A DNA stretch of 64,000 bases from Pseudomonas serboccidentalis (lineage in GTDB: Bacteria; Pseudomonadota; Gammaproteobacteria; Pseudomonadales; Pseudomonadaceae): contig NZ_CP101655.1 of the NCBI RefSeq assembly GCF_028830055.1, positions 3,916,553-3,980,552 on the forward strand, written 5' to 3'. This document shows positions 53,480-62,589 of the stretch, piece after piece. How positions within the stretch are numbered: the first letter of the stretch is position 1; each line of letters begins with the position of its first letter. The notes under the pieces were generated by a model that was not told where the DNA came from, searched no databases, and saw only the letters and a program-made list of their open reading frames with translations. The translations under genes were made by a program, and so were the position numbers.

Positions 53480-53716
53480 TTAGTTGTGCGTGCCGGTGGT
53501 GCCGGTGGTACCGGTGGTGCCAGTGGTACCGCCGTTGGCACTTCCGCCGCTGTTGGACGCTGCGACTGCACTGGCGACCATTGCCGTACTGGCTGCGGGC
53601 GCTGTAGAAGCCGCGACACTGCCAGATACATTGGTCACCGCAGTAAGCGGCGCTTCAGCGGCGGACGCCCAGTTGCTCAACATCGTCAACAGGGCAATCG
53701 CCATCACTTTTTTCAT
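53480..53716 (-). CDS. GfcA/YjbE-like Thr/Gly-rich small protein
   Basis: 78 aa. Signal peptide (MKKVMAIALLTMLSNWASA). The mature part is Ala/Ser/Thr rich and ends in four GTT-type repeats (NGGTTGTTGTTGTTGTHN). This matches E. coli GfcA/YjbE in size, composition and place before the gfc/yjb export genes. The role of GfcA is not established. Confidence 0.75.
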   Translation of the reverse strand: MKKVMAIALLTMLSNWASAAEAPLTAVTNVSGSVAASTAPAASTAMVASAVAASNSGGSANGGTTGTTGTTGTTGTHN

Positions 53717-53947
53717 ATCAACTCCTTTCTAACATTCGGCCTGTTAAAAACCGGCCTGTGTTAGAGGTGGTAGCGTTCAAGTCCGCGAAAAGTGCGAACA
53801 AGATCCGTTGTTCTTTCACAGTCTTACCCAACTGATAAAAGTCGAACGGCAGGTTTATATCTACGGACTTGCAAAAGGCATTTCCAGCGTATTTTCCCGA
53901 CGTTATCTAACACCTGACCGAAACTAACATTCAGTATTAGAACGACA

Positions 53948-54964
53948 TCATTCGAGATAACCGCGCGGATGGTTCGATTGCCAGCGCCAGGTATCGGTGA
54001 CCATGTCCTGCAAATTGCGCGTGGCTTTCCAGCCGAGTTCCTTTGCCGCTTTCGAGGCATCGGCCCAGCTCTCGGCAATATCACCACTGCGACGCGGCAT
54101 CATCCGATACGGCACCGGCTGTCCACAGGCCTGCTCGAAGGCGTGGAGCACTTGCAGCACGCTGTAGCCATCGCCGGTGCCGAGGTTCCAGGTATGAATG
54201 CCGGTGCGCTCCGAGATGGACTGCAACGCCTTCAAGTGCCCGTCCGCCAGATCGACCACGTGGATGTAATCGCGCACGCCGGTGCCATCGACCGTTGGGT
54301 AATCGTTGCCGAAAATCGACAACTCTTGCAGGCTGCCGACCGCCACCTGACTGATGTAAGGCACCAGGTTATTGGGGATGCCGTTGGGGTCTTCGCCCAT
54401 GTGCCCGCTGTGGTGGGCGCCGATCGGGTTGAAGTAGCGCAGCAAGGCGATGCTCCAGCGCGGCTCGGCCTGACTCAGGTCACGCAGCACGTTCTCGACG
54501 ATCAGCTTGGACTGGCCGTAAGGGTTGGTCGGATTGCCGGTGGGGAAATCCTCGCGAATCGGCATTTGCTCAGGCTCGCCATAGACCGTGGCCGACGAGC
54601 TGAACACCAGACGGAACACCCCCGCCGCCGCCATCGCCTGACACAGATTAATGCTGCCGCTGACGTTGGTCTCGTAGTATTCGAGCGGCTTGCGCACGCT
54701 CTCGCCAACGGCCTTGAGCCCGGCAAAATGCAGAACGGCATCGATGTTGTGCTCGCGGAAAATCCGGTCGAGCAGTGCCCGGTCACAGACATCGCCGCGG
54801 ATCATCCAGGCACTCTTGCCACAGATGCCTTCAACGGCATGCAACGCTGCTTCGCTGCTGTTGCAAAGATTATCCAGTACAACAACTTCATAACCTGCTT
54901 CAAGCAGCGCAAGTGTGGTGTGCGAGCCGATATAGCCAGCGCCACCCGTTACCAGAATCTTCAT
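53948..54964 (-). CDS. galE: UDP-glucose 4-epimerase
   Basis: 338 aa from the Met at 54964, exactly the E. coli length. NAD-binding VTGGAGYIGSH, catalytic Ser/Tyr-Lys (SSSATVYG and NPYGQSKLIVE), and the RYFNPIGAHHSG loop are intact. Interconverts UDP-glucose and UDP-galactose. Divergent from galU, so the two would supply nucleotide sugars for the polymer. Confidence 0.95.
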   Translation of the reverse strand: MKILVTGGAGYIGSHTTLALLEAGYEVVVLDNLCNSSEAALHAVEGICGKSAWMIRGDVCDRALLDRIFREHNIDAVLHFAGLKAVGESVRKPLEYYETNVSGSINLCQAMAAAGVFRLVFSSSATVYGEPEQMPIREDFPTGNPTNPYGQSKLIVENVLRDLSQAEPRWSIALLRYFNPIGAHHSGHMGEDPNGIPNNLVPYISQVAVGSLQELSIFGNDYPTVDGTGVRDYIHVVDLADGHLKALQSISERTGIHTWNLGTGDGYSVLQVLHAFEQACGQPVPYRMMPRRSGDIAESWADASKAAKELGWKATRNLQDMVTDTWRWQSNHPRGYLE

Positions 54965-55354
54965 AGCGCGGTCCGTCATTGGATAAGTGACAAGTAGCGT
55001 GTCAAGTCCCTTTTATTCATTCTGTGGCGCACCACACAAAGAAGGGCGACAACAGCCTCAAACAAAATTAGTTCAACCACTGGCAATAAATATTTTTGCG
55101 GGTCAAACTGTATTGCCTGGTACTTATTAGCACTCCAAGTACACTCATCACTATCAACAGATACCGACTAAAAATAACTAATAACACTGTTACCGACATC
55201 TCATAACATTGTCATGTTTTACCCCGCCTGCTAATTGCCACTCACCGCCTGAGTCAGGTATTAAAGCAGTCGTTCAATAATGATTGAAACTTGCACGTCC
55301 TTTATGAGGGCGCGCACCCGTTGCCTGTGTTCCATGACTGTTCAGGATACTTTT
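54965..55354. promoter_or_regulatory. Divergent galE / galU control region
   Basis: 390 bases, AT-rich, no gene. CTAATTGCCACT at 55231-55242 is the exact reverse complement of AGTGGCAATTAG at 44644. CTGGCAATAAA lies at about 55080. Shared control with the EPS regulators is likely. Confidence 0.55.
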
Positions 55355-56188
55355 ATGATTCGTAAATGTTTGTTTCCCGCCGCCGGTTACGGCACGCGTT
55401 TCTTGCCGGCCACCAAAGCCATGCCGAAAGAAATGCTGCCGATCGTCAACAAGCCGTTGATCGAATACGCCGTCGAGGAAGCACGGGACGCCGGCCTGCA
55501 ACACATGGCCATCGTCACCGGTCGGGGCAAGCGTGCGCTGGAAGACCACTTCGACATCAGCTACGAACTCGAACACCAGATCCGCGGCACCGAGAAAGAG
55601 AAGTTCCTCGCCGGCACCCGCGAACTGATCGACACCTGCACCTTCTCCTACACCCGTCAGGTGGAAATGAAGGGCCTGGGCCACGCGATTCTCAGCGGCC
55701 GTCCGCTGATCGGCGACGAACCTTTCGCCGTGGTGCTGGCCGATGACCTGTGCCTGAACCTTGAGGGGGACGGCGTACTGACGCAGATGATCCAGCTGTA
55801 CAAGAAATTCCGCTGCTCGATCGTCGCCATCCAGGAAGTCCCGGCCGACCAGACTCACAAGTACGGGGTGATCGCCGGCGAGCTGATTTCCGATGGCATC
55901 TACCGGGTCAACCACATGGTGGAAAAACCGGCGCCGCAGGACGCTCCGTCGAACCTGGCGATCATCGGCCGCTACATCCTCACCCCGGACATCTTCGACC
56001 TGATCGCCGACACCCAACCGGGCAAGGGCGGCGAAATCCAGATCACCGACGCGCTGATGAAACAGGCGCAGAACGGCTGCGTGCTGGCCTATAAGTTCAA
56101 GGGCATGCGCTTTGACTGCGGCGACGCCGAGGGTTACTTGCAGGCGACCAATTTCTGCTACGACAACGTGTACCTCAAGGGCCGCTGA
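55355..56188 (+). CDS. galU: UTP--glucose-1-phosphate uridylyltransferase
   Basis: 277 aa from MIRKCLFPAAGYGTRFLPATKAMPKEML. Motifs: the nucleotide loop AAGYGTRFLP, GLGHAIL, VVLADDL, EKPAP and GKGGEIQITDAL are as in P. aeruginosa GalU. Makes UDP-glucose for polysaccharide synthesis. An upstream extension lacks homology. Followed after 38 bases by the orphan phosphomannomutase-domain gene. Confidence 0.96.
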   Translation: MIRKCLFPAAGYGTRFLPATKAMPKEMLPIVNKPLIEYAVEEARDAGLQHMAIVTGRGKRALEDHFDISYELEHQIRGTEKEKFLAGTRELIDTCTFSYTRQVEMKGLGHAILSGRPLIGDEPFAVVLADDLCLNLEGDGVLTQMIQLYKKFRCSIVAIQEVPADQTHKYGVIAGELISDGIYRVNHMVEKPAPQDAPSNLAIIGRYILTPDIFDLIADTQPGKGGEIQITDALMKQAQNGCVLAYKFKGMRFDCGDAEGYLQATNFCYDNVYLKGR

Positions 56189-56226
56189 GACGGTTCCCCG
56201 CCCACTTCTCTACTCAGGAGACCAGC

Positions 56227-56631
56227 ATGAACATGGCACAACATTCAGCGGACATAGAACGGGAGGTGGGCAACCTCGGGGTGGTGAGCTGGCTGTCACG
56301 CCATCAGCCGTTGCCCAGCGCCAACGAGTCGTGGCTGGGCAGCATTCTGCTGGTGGAGCGCATCGGCATGTTTCCCTCGTCCGGCGACATCCGCCGGACG
56401 CTGGCGGATCCCTATCCCCTGCTCGCCCACCTGAAACTACGCTACGCCGAGCAGGCGCTGGAAATGGACGACCGTGACGGCCTGAAAGTGATTTTCAGCG
56501 ACTGGCGATTCCGTGTGCGTCTGTGCTGCAACGAGCCGGCGATCATCATCAATGTGGAGACTCGTTGCGCTACGCAGTTGATGCCGCAGAAGCTCGCAGA
56601 GCTGCTGAGCCAGATCGAGCAATTCGAATAA
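56227..56631 (+). CDS. Stand-alone phosphomannomutase C-terminal domain (CpsG/ManB domain IV)
   Basis: 134 aa with CTCAGGAGACC before the ATG. Residues about 46-134 align with the end of CpsG/ManB phosphomannomutase (pattern FPsSGdIrr.LadP, EQALEMDDRDGLKVIFSDWRFRVRL..NEPAI..NVETR). Domains I-III with the catalytic phosphoserine and metal loop are absent. The phosphate-binding R-S-S-N-T-E-P is R-L-C-C-N-E-P. So it cannot be a mutase by itself. Intact frame and ribosome site argue against simple decay. Its role is unknown; a regulator of carbohydrate flux or a relic is possible. Confidence 0.72.
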   Translation: MNMAQHSADIEREVGNLGVVSWLSRHQPLPSANESWLGSILLVERIGMFPSSGDIRRTLADPYPLLAHLKLRYAEQALEMDDRDGLKVIFSDWRFRVRLCCNEPAIIINVETRCATQLMPQKLAELLSQIEQFE

Positions 56632-56640
56632 ACACACTCC

Positions 56641-56732
56641 CTGTAGGAGCTGCGGTACGCTGCGATCTTTTGATCTTGATCTTGATCTTGAAAACAAAAT
56701 CAAAAGATCGCAGCGTACCGCAGCTCCTACAG
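56641..56732 (+). repeat. REPIN overlapping the end of the SGNH gene
   Basis: CTGTAGGAGCTGCGGTACGC and its inverse GCGTACCGCAGCTCCTACAG enclose a (CTTGAT)n-like repeat. The SGNH hydrolase stop codon (56727-56729) lies inside the right arm. Confidence 0.88.
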
Positions 56733-57866
56733 GGGTTTTGTCGTGTCGCAACTGTCCGCATTGATGCCACTGACGATCCAGCGATAGAAATAATCGGCAA
56801 TCACCTTGCCGCCCGTGGCCGGCTTTGGATGAATCTTGTCCGGGCCGATCATCGCGGCGGCATAACGTTTGACGTCAGGGCCAAACGCGCATTGCAGGTT
56901 GGCGTAACCCAGGTGTTGCGCCTGGGCCCACGGCTGTAGCACCTGGGCATACGCCGACATCGGATAAGCACTGGAACGTGTAGTGTCCTGGCGCATGATC
57001 AGGTTGATGCTCGCCGCCGGTTGAATCTCGCGGATCATCGCCACCAGGCCCTGAACGTTGTGCAGATACTGTTCGGGTTTGACGCCGAAGCCCTGGTCGT
57101 TGCCGCCGAGCATGATCAGGTAAATATCGGCGGGAATCTTCGACACGGCGGCTTTCCACTGCACCTGCCATTGCGGATCCTGGTGATAGAAGTCTGCAGA
57201 TGCCGCGCCCGATGCCGCCAGTTTCGATACCCGCACGCCGTTTTGATCGTTGCTCATCCACAGGCCAAACAACGTCGGCGCGCCCTTCACGACCTCCAGT
57301 TTGAATGACCAGTCTGCCGCTGCAGAGAGACCTGCAAGCGGCACTTCCTGAACGCCTTCCCCCTTGAGCGTCAACGGTTTCCAGTCTTGCGCGGGTGTCC
57401 AGCGGTAGCGAATCTCTGCGGACTCGCCGTTGCCCAGGTAGAGCAATTTCGCCTGGGTGACGGCGGTGTCGATGGTCGGTGTCGGATTGGCGTCGATCTG
57501 CAGCCAGGCGCCGGGCTTGCCGGTCACCGTGCGGCTGTCGGGGCTGGCCTGACCGAGGCCGGACACCTGCCAGTCGCCAGCGAAATACTTTTTGCTGCTG
57601 CGGGTGTATTTGAAATGCGTGCCGCCCAGCGCCGCACCATGGTTGAAGCCGACATAACCTGGGCCGGCAAAACCGACCTCCCCGGCCACGCGCTGCACCA
57701 GTTTGTTCAGGTAGAAATCCTGCCCGGCGCTGTAGCTGTCACCGATCACCGAGACCGACAACACCTTGCCGGCCTTGCCTTCGCGCCACTGCGCAAAACG
57801 CTCGCGGGCATCGCCCACCTCAACCACCGTCGCCGCAACGGGTTGAGCGTCATTCACTGCCAACAT
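56727..57866 (-). CDS. SGNH/GDSL-type hydrolase
   Basis: 379 aa, AAGGA ribosome site. Block I is SVIGDSYSAGQDF (Ser nucleophile), block III LGGNDQG, block V GPDKIHPKPATGG (Asp-His). The middle region (about 130-220) is a beta-rich insert. It probably removes or adds acyl groups on the polymer. There is no signal peptide or TM, unlike most EPS-acetylating SGNH proteins. The last codons and stop come from a REPIN. Confidence 0.8.
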   Translation of the reverse strand: MLAVNDAQPVAATVVEVGDARERFAQWREGKAGKVLSVSVIGDSYSAGQDFYLNKLVQRVAGEVGFAGPGYVGFNHGAALGGTHFKYTRSSKKYFAGDWQVSGLGQASPDSRTVTGKPGAWLQIDANPTPTIDTAVTQAKLLYLGNGESAEIRYRWTPAQDWKPLTLKGEGVQEVPLAGLSAAADWSFKLEVVKGAPTLFGLWMSNDQNGVRVSKLAASGAASADFYHQDPQWQVQWKAAVSKIPADIYLIMLGGNDQGFGVKPEQYLHNVQGLVAMIREIQPAASINLIMRQDTTRSSAYPMSAYAQVLQPWAQAQHLGYANLQCAFGPDVKRYAAAMIGPDKIHPKPATGGKVIADYFYRWIVSGINADSCDTTKPL

Positions 57867-57892
57867 GCTTTATTTCCTTCAGTCTGGAATGG

Positions 57893-58085
57893 CCCCTTCG
57901 CGAGCAAGCCCGCTTCCACACTGGATCGGTGCCGTACACCAATTCCCTGTAGGAGCTGTCGAGTGAAACGAGGCTGCGATCTTTTGATCTTTAACATCAA
58001 AATCAAAAGATCGCAGCGTGCCGCAGCGCCTACAGGTGATTGGTATCCACCACTGAACCCTGTAGGAGCGAGCCTGCTCGCGAAG
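57893..58085 (+). repeat. Three REP elements between the SGNH and acyltransferase genes
   Basis: A CTTCGCGAGCAAGCCCGCTTCC-type REP at about 57893, a REPIN of the GTAGGAGCTG family at 57947-58035, and TGTAGGAGCGAGCCTGCTCGCGA at 58061-58085. They fill the 223-base gap. Confidence 0.82.
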
Positions 58086-58089
58086 CTTT

Positions 58090-59130
58090 TCAACTATTGG
58101 CTGGCACCGGAGCAATGCTCGCCGCCAGTTTCTTCTTCGCCGCACGCTCGCCCAGGAACAGCACCGAAGTGACATTGAAGCGACTGAAAATCATCGACAG
58201 CACCACCGGCCCCAGCAAGCCAAAGGTCAAGCCCCCCAGCACCAGCAGGCTCTCGTCCTTCACCCCGAGACGCCCCAGGACAAACCGCGAAGTCGCCGCG
58301 AACAGCACATGAAACAAAAAGATCGCGTAAGAGTAGCCACCCAGCCAGGTCAGCCACTTCGAACGCATGTCACTCGACAGCAAGGCGATGCAGGACACAC
58401 ACCCCACGGTCAACCCGATCAGGCTGCGACGATCGACAATCAACTCGCGATCAATCGCTGCCACGTACAGCAGCGTCAGTGAAATCAACACAAACACCAG
58501 CGGCCCGATTACCTTGAACCGCTGCTTCAACGCCTCGACATTTTCCTGCCCGATCATCCCCGCCACGAAAAACGGCAGCAGATAAATCGCGCCATTGATG
58601 CCGAACGCATCGAACTTGAACGGCGGCAGCAGAAACACCCCAGCGGCGAACGCGAACAGCCAATACAAGCGCGTCATCGAACGCAACATCCCGCGCCATT
58701 CCAGCAGGCCGACGAACATGAAAATGATGAACACCGCCTGTAAGAACCAGAAGTGGTTGATCGGCACCCAGAACGACAACAACGCATCGATCACCCCGAC
58801 GTCCTTGTTCACCCCCGGCCCCACCGCCTGCAACACCGAGAACGGCACGCCGACGCAAAACAGCGGCACGATCAGCCGCCGCACCTTGCCGCTGAAGAAC
58901 GCGGAAAAGTCATTGCCGCGAATTTTGTAGATGGAATAGATGTAGCCGGAAATAAAGGTGAACAGCGGCATGCGCACGTACACCATGGAGTCGGCGATCA
59001 CCCGGAACGGCGAGCCGATATCGATTTTCAGCCCCCCGCCCAACGGGCCGATGACGTGATAGAGCACCAGCAGCAGGCACGCCAGGCCGCGCAGGGTTTC
59101 GATCTCCAAGGACTTTTTCTTGCTCGACAT
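58090..59130 (-). CDS. Acyltransferase family 3 membrane protein (OafA-like)
   Basis: 346 aa with about ten TM segments. N-terminal pattern EIETLRGLACLLLVLYHV with the catalytic His of YH, and MPLFTFISGYIYS, mark family 3 acyltransferases. It lacks an SGNH domain itself; a separate SGNH protein is encoded next to it. Expected to acylate (commonly acetylate) the polymer or its repeat unit at the inner membrane. Confidence 0.9.
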   Translation of the reverse strand: MSSKKKSLEIETLRGLACLLLVLYHVIGPLGGGLKIDIGSPFRVIADSMVYVRMPLFTFISGYIYSIYKIRGNDFSAFFSGKVRRLIVPLFCVGVPFSVLQAVGPGVNKDVGVIDALLSFWVPINHFWFLQAVFIIFMFVGLLEWRGMLRSMTRLYWLFAFAAGVFLLPPFKFDAFGINGAIYLLPFFVAGMIGQENVEALKQRFKVIGPLVFVLISLTLLYVAAIDRELIVDRRSLIGLTVGCVSCIALLSSDMRSKWLTWLGGYSYAIFLFHVLFAATSRFVLGRLGVKDESLLVLGGLTFGLLGPVVLSMIFSRFNVTSVLFLGERAAKKKLAASIAPVPANS

Positions 59131-59142
59131 ACAGCACCCGCC

Positions 59143-60246
59143 TCAATTCAGAACTCTTGATTCAACCCGCACCGGTTTGTTCGCGCGCAACATCAGACCC
59201 AGGCCGACAAACAGCACCGGCACCACCATGGAAAAGTGCCGGGCGAAGGAGCCGAAGTCCGGTTCGAACAACCCTTGAACCAGCAGAAACGCCAGCGGAA
59301 TCGCGATCAGTTCCTTGGGTTTGGTCTCGATCGGCGCGCCTTTGTAATCCGTGGAGGTGATGACTTTGAACAGCAGCAGCGCGGTCATGATCATCAGCGC
59401 GACGAAGATCACCTGCCCCGGCCCCGACAACAGAATCAGCTCCACCGGGAACGACAGCCGGAAGAAGATGATCATCGAGTCCAGCGCCTGCGAGACGAAA
59501 TCACTGCCACTGAGCCACGACACGATCAGCGATTTCGAGCCCTCCTCGCCCGCCGTGCGCAACTCGTTGTTGCTCGCGCGGATCGACGACACCGGAAACC
59601 CCAGCGCCAGCTGAATCGCCGTGGCCACCGCCAGGTAAAACAGGAACAGCATCAGGAAGAAGGTGAAGCGCGACACGTACTTTTTCATCACGCAGACGCC
59701 GACCCAGGACAGCGAAAACAGAATCCAGTAAGGCCGGATCAGCACGCCGTAGATCACTGCCGAGAGGAAAAACCCGCCACGGTATTTGCGCGTCAACGCG
59801 CTGAACAAAATACTCAGCACCGCCACCGACACGATGATTTCCTTGGTCAGGTTTTCCAGAAAAAACGAACGCACCACACCCCACAGACACAGGGTGCCGA
59901 AGATCGCCAGCGGCATGCGCCGGAACACCACCACCGGAATCGCCGTGAGGAAGAAATTGCAGAACATCCCGTAGGCCCAGGCGTTGGTCAGGTTGATCCC
60001 GGTGGGCCGTAGCAGGAACGCCGAACACTCGTAGGAGGAGCGGTCCGGCGAGAACGGGTTCCAGAAATTGCAGTTGTCCGCCCGGGCGTAGGACGACCAC
60101 AACGTCATCGCATCCGGCCCCGGATCACGCGGGATCAGCAGCGGCATCGCCACCGACAGAAACAGCCCGGTGAACAGAATCAGGAACGACAGCGAGGAAT
60201 CGAGTTTGCGCCCGCGAAACTCGATGCACGGCAACTTCAACCCCAT
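59143..60246 (-). CDS. Wzy-like polysaccharide polymerase
   Basis: 367 aa from the Met at 60246, about ten TM segments (DSSLSFLILFTGLFLSVAMPLLI ... VPVLFVGLGLMLRANKPV). Sequence families of Wzy are poorly conserved; the call rests on size, topology, a large loop (NCNFWNPFSPDRSSYECSAFLLRPTG) and its place beside the flippase gene, which it overlaps by ten bases. Would join repeat units in the periplasm. Confidence 0.68.
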   Translation of the reverse strand: MGLKLPCIEFRGRKLDSSLSFLILFTGLFLSVAMPLLIPRDPGPDAMTLWSSYARADNCNFWNPFSPDRSSYECSAFLLRPTGINLTNAWAYGMFCNFFLTAIPVVVFRRMPLAIFGTLCLWGVVRSFFLENLTKEIIVSVAVLSILFSALTRKYRGGFFLSAVIYGVLIRPYWILFSLSWVGVCVMKKYVSRFTFFLMLFLFYLAVATAIQLALGFPVSSIRASNNELRTAGEEGSKSLIVSWLSGSDFVSQALDSMIIFFRLSFPVELILLSGPGQVIFVALMIMTALLLFKVITSTDYKGAPIETKPKELIAIPLAFLLVQGLFEPDFGSFARHFSMVVPVLFVGLGLMLRANKPVRVESRVLN

Positions 60247-61466
60247 GCCAGTGCCCCTTTTGCACGGGTCGCCCGGGTCAACAGAGCAATCACGCCAAGC
60301 TGCACGACGATCGCGAAGACATTGCCCCACGCCGCGCCATAAATCGAATAGTGCTTGATCAGCAGGTAGCTGACCGGCACCGACACCAGCAGACAGATCG
60401 CCGCGCTGGCGAATGACACTCGACTGTTTTTCGAGGCGATCAAACCGCCCCAGACGATGTCGCCGATGGCCCGCAGGGCAAAGGAAAAGATCAGCACGCC
60501 GAGGATCGCGTTATCCGGACGCGGCACGCTGGTGGCGACGTAATCGAGCACCACGTTGAAGAACAGATAAATCAGCACGGCCACCGCCGCCGATACCACC
60601 AGCGAGCGCATCACCCATTGGTTGACGAACAACTGCCGGACCGTGAACGCCTGTTGATCAGCCTGAAAGCGCTTGGCGAGTACCGGAATGCCGACCACCG
60701 CCACCACGGCATAGGACAACGCCTGCAGGGTGTTCGCCGCCGACCACGCATACACGTATTTACCGAGGCTGGCGTAGGGTTCGAGATCGGCGATCAGAAA
60801 GCGCTCGGCGTACTGACTCAACGCGATCAGCCCCGTGCCGAAATAGAACGGCAGCCCGGCTTTCCATACGGTCGCTGTCGCCAGCGTCTCGCTGACGCGG
60901 CCCTTGTGCACGCTCACCACGATCAGGTAACCGGCGACGATCACCAAGACGTTGGCCGCGACCCACAGCCACAGCACACTGGCGATGCCGGACACCCGGT
61001 CGAGCATCATCCCGCCCACTGCCAGCAACGCCCACAACCCGGTCTTGATGAAAAACAGCAGCGCGCCCGCCGTGGCTTTCTGCGCGGAAAACACGAACGA
61101 GTTGATTTCGAACGACAGGTGTTCGGTCAGCAGCACCAGCGTCACGCATAGGATCAGCGCCGTGGTCGCCTCGACCTGCTGGAACAGTGAATAAATCCCC
61201 ACCGTGACCAACGACAAAACCAGCCCGACCGCCAGGTACAGCAGCAGGACTTTGTCGACCACTCGCCGCGAGCTGCCGCCGACACTGATCAGCCGATTGA
61301 TCTCGGAACTGAAACCGACGCTGTAGAACTTCGAGGCGATCAGCGAAGCCGCGACCACCACCCCGTAAAACCCCAGCGCTTCGTAGCCCAGGTAATGGGT
61401 GATGGCGAGCACCAGCAGAAACTTCGCGCCTAAAGCTCCGCCGCGCAGCAGCAGGCGAAATATCAT
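60237..61466 (-). CDS. Wzx-type oligosaccharide flippase
   Basis: 409 aa with 12 or so TM segments, MOP superfamily-like (RLLLRGGALGAKFLLVLAITHYLGYEALGFYGVV). The size and context fit Wzx, which flips lipid-linked repeat units across the inner membrane. Overlaps the neighbours at both ends (ATGA with the pyruvyl transferase). Confidence 0.82.
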   Translation of the reverse strand: MIFRLLLRGGALGAKFLLVLAITHYLGYEALGFYGVVVAASLIASKFYSVGFSSEINRLISVGGSSRRVVDKVLLLYLAVGLVLSLVTVGIYSLFQQVEATTALILCVTLVLLTEHLSFEINSFVFSAQKATAGALLFFIKTGLWALLAVGGMMLDRVSGIASVLWLWVAANVLVIVAGYLIVVSVHKGRVSETLATATVWKAGLPFYFGTGLIALSQYAERFLIADLEPYASLGKYVYAWSAANTLQALSYAVVAVVGIPVLAKRFQADQQAFTVRQLFVNQWVMRSLVVSAAVAVLIYLFFNVVLDYVATSVPRPDNAILGVLIFSFALRAIGDIVWGGLIASKNSRVSFASAAICLLVSVPVSYLLIKHYSIYGAAWGNVFAIVVQLGVIALLTRATRAKGALAWG

Positions 61467-62575
61467 CGAACGATCCCTTTGATGATCTCGTCCATGGCCA
61501 CGGTTTTTGCCTCAATCTCGCGGCAGGTGTCGGTCAGGCGTTTGCCGAAATTCGACAGCGCGTTCGGCGCGTAAACGGTGTTGATGATGGTGTCGACATT
61601 GATGTCGCCGCCATTGATCACCCAGTCTTCCACGCCCATGTCCTGATAAGCGCCGAAGCCCTTGCGCTCATAGCTGATGTGGTACGCCGGGACCCCGGAC
61701 AGCAGCGATTCGATGGCGCCGTGCAGGCGCACCGAGATCACCAGGTCCGGCTGATATTTGGCAATCGTGGCTTTCAACGACAGCAAGTCTTCAGTAATGC
61801 CCAGTTCGCGATAGAACGCACCGTCATCGTTGCCGCGAACGGCGCTCTGCACGGCGCACACCACTTTGCTTTTGTTCTTCAGGCGCTGCAGCAGCAACTT
61901 CAGGTTGGCGACGTAGGCGACCTTCTTGTCCTTGCTCCACTCCGGCGGCTTGCGCAACACCACGCACACAGTGGCCGGCGATGCGGCGCAGCGGGTGAAC
62001 TTGGGTTGCTGGAGGATCTTGCCGGCCAACGACTGCACCGCCAGATCCGGCGCGCGGTAGACGTTTTCGCAGGCATCGAACATCGCCGAGGAGCGGTTAT
62101 CGCGCACGAACACCGCGTCGGCGCTGGCGTAGTGCTCGACGATCTTGCGGCTCTCACCATGGAACGGGCCGATGCTTTGCGGCAGGTACACCGACGGCAC
62201 CTTGCTGAGAATCGCCGTTTCCAGTTGCTTGGCGTGGCCGAGCTTCAGCTTGATGTGTTCGAAGGCACTTTTGGAGCGCATGTAGCCGCCACCCACACCG
62301 ACGATCAGATCAGTCTTCTGCAACAGATCCGCCAGGCCGGCATACGACTGGTTGAGGAACACCGCCTGCTTGACCCGACCCAGGCCCTTGGCCGCCATCA
62401 CTGGCGCGTCGAAACGCGGGTGCGGCAAGTAGGCGAAAGATTGCGGGTCGGACGCCACGACGTTGATCGAAGTGTCCTCGCCAAAGTTGCGCTGCACCAG
62501 CGCGATGGCCAGATCGACGAGCAGGCCGTCACCGGAGTTGGACGCACTGTAGCCATGCAAAATCGTTACGTTCAT
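61463..62575 (-). CDS. Polysaccharide pyruvyl transferase family protein
   Basis: 370 aa from the Met at 62575. WcaK/CsaB-type pattern: NVTILHGYSASNSGDGLLVDLAI at the start, VGVGGGYMRSKS, YLPQSIGPF, VFVRDNRS, VVLRKPP and SVRLHGAIESLLSGVPAYHISYERKG. It would add ketal-linked pyruvate from PEP to a sugar, making the polymer acidic. Coupled to wzx by ATGA. Confidence 0.9.
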   Translation of the reverse strand: MNVTILHGYSASNSGDGLLVDLAIALVQRNFGEDTSINVVASDPQSFAYLPHPRFDAPVMAAKGLGRVKQAVFLNQSYAGLADLLQKTDLIVGVGGGYMRSKSAFEHIKLKLGHAKQLETAILSKVPSVYLPQSIGPFHGESRKIVEHYASADAVFVRDNRSSAMFDACENVYRAPDLAVQSLAGKILQQPKFTRCAASPATVCVVLRKPPEWSKDKKVAYVANLKLLLQRLKNKSKVVCAVQSAVRGNDDGAFYRELGITEDLLSLKATIAKYQPDLVISVRLHGAIESLLSGVPAYHISYERKGFGAYQDMGVEDWVINGGDINVDTIINTVYAPNALSNFGKRLTDTCREIEAKTVAMDEIIKGIVR

Positions 62576-62589
62576 AAGCTGAGTTCTAC

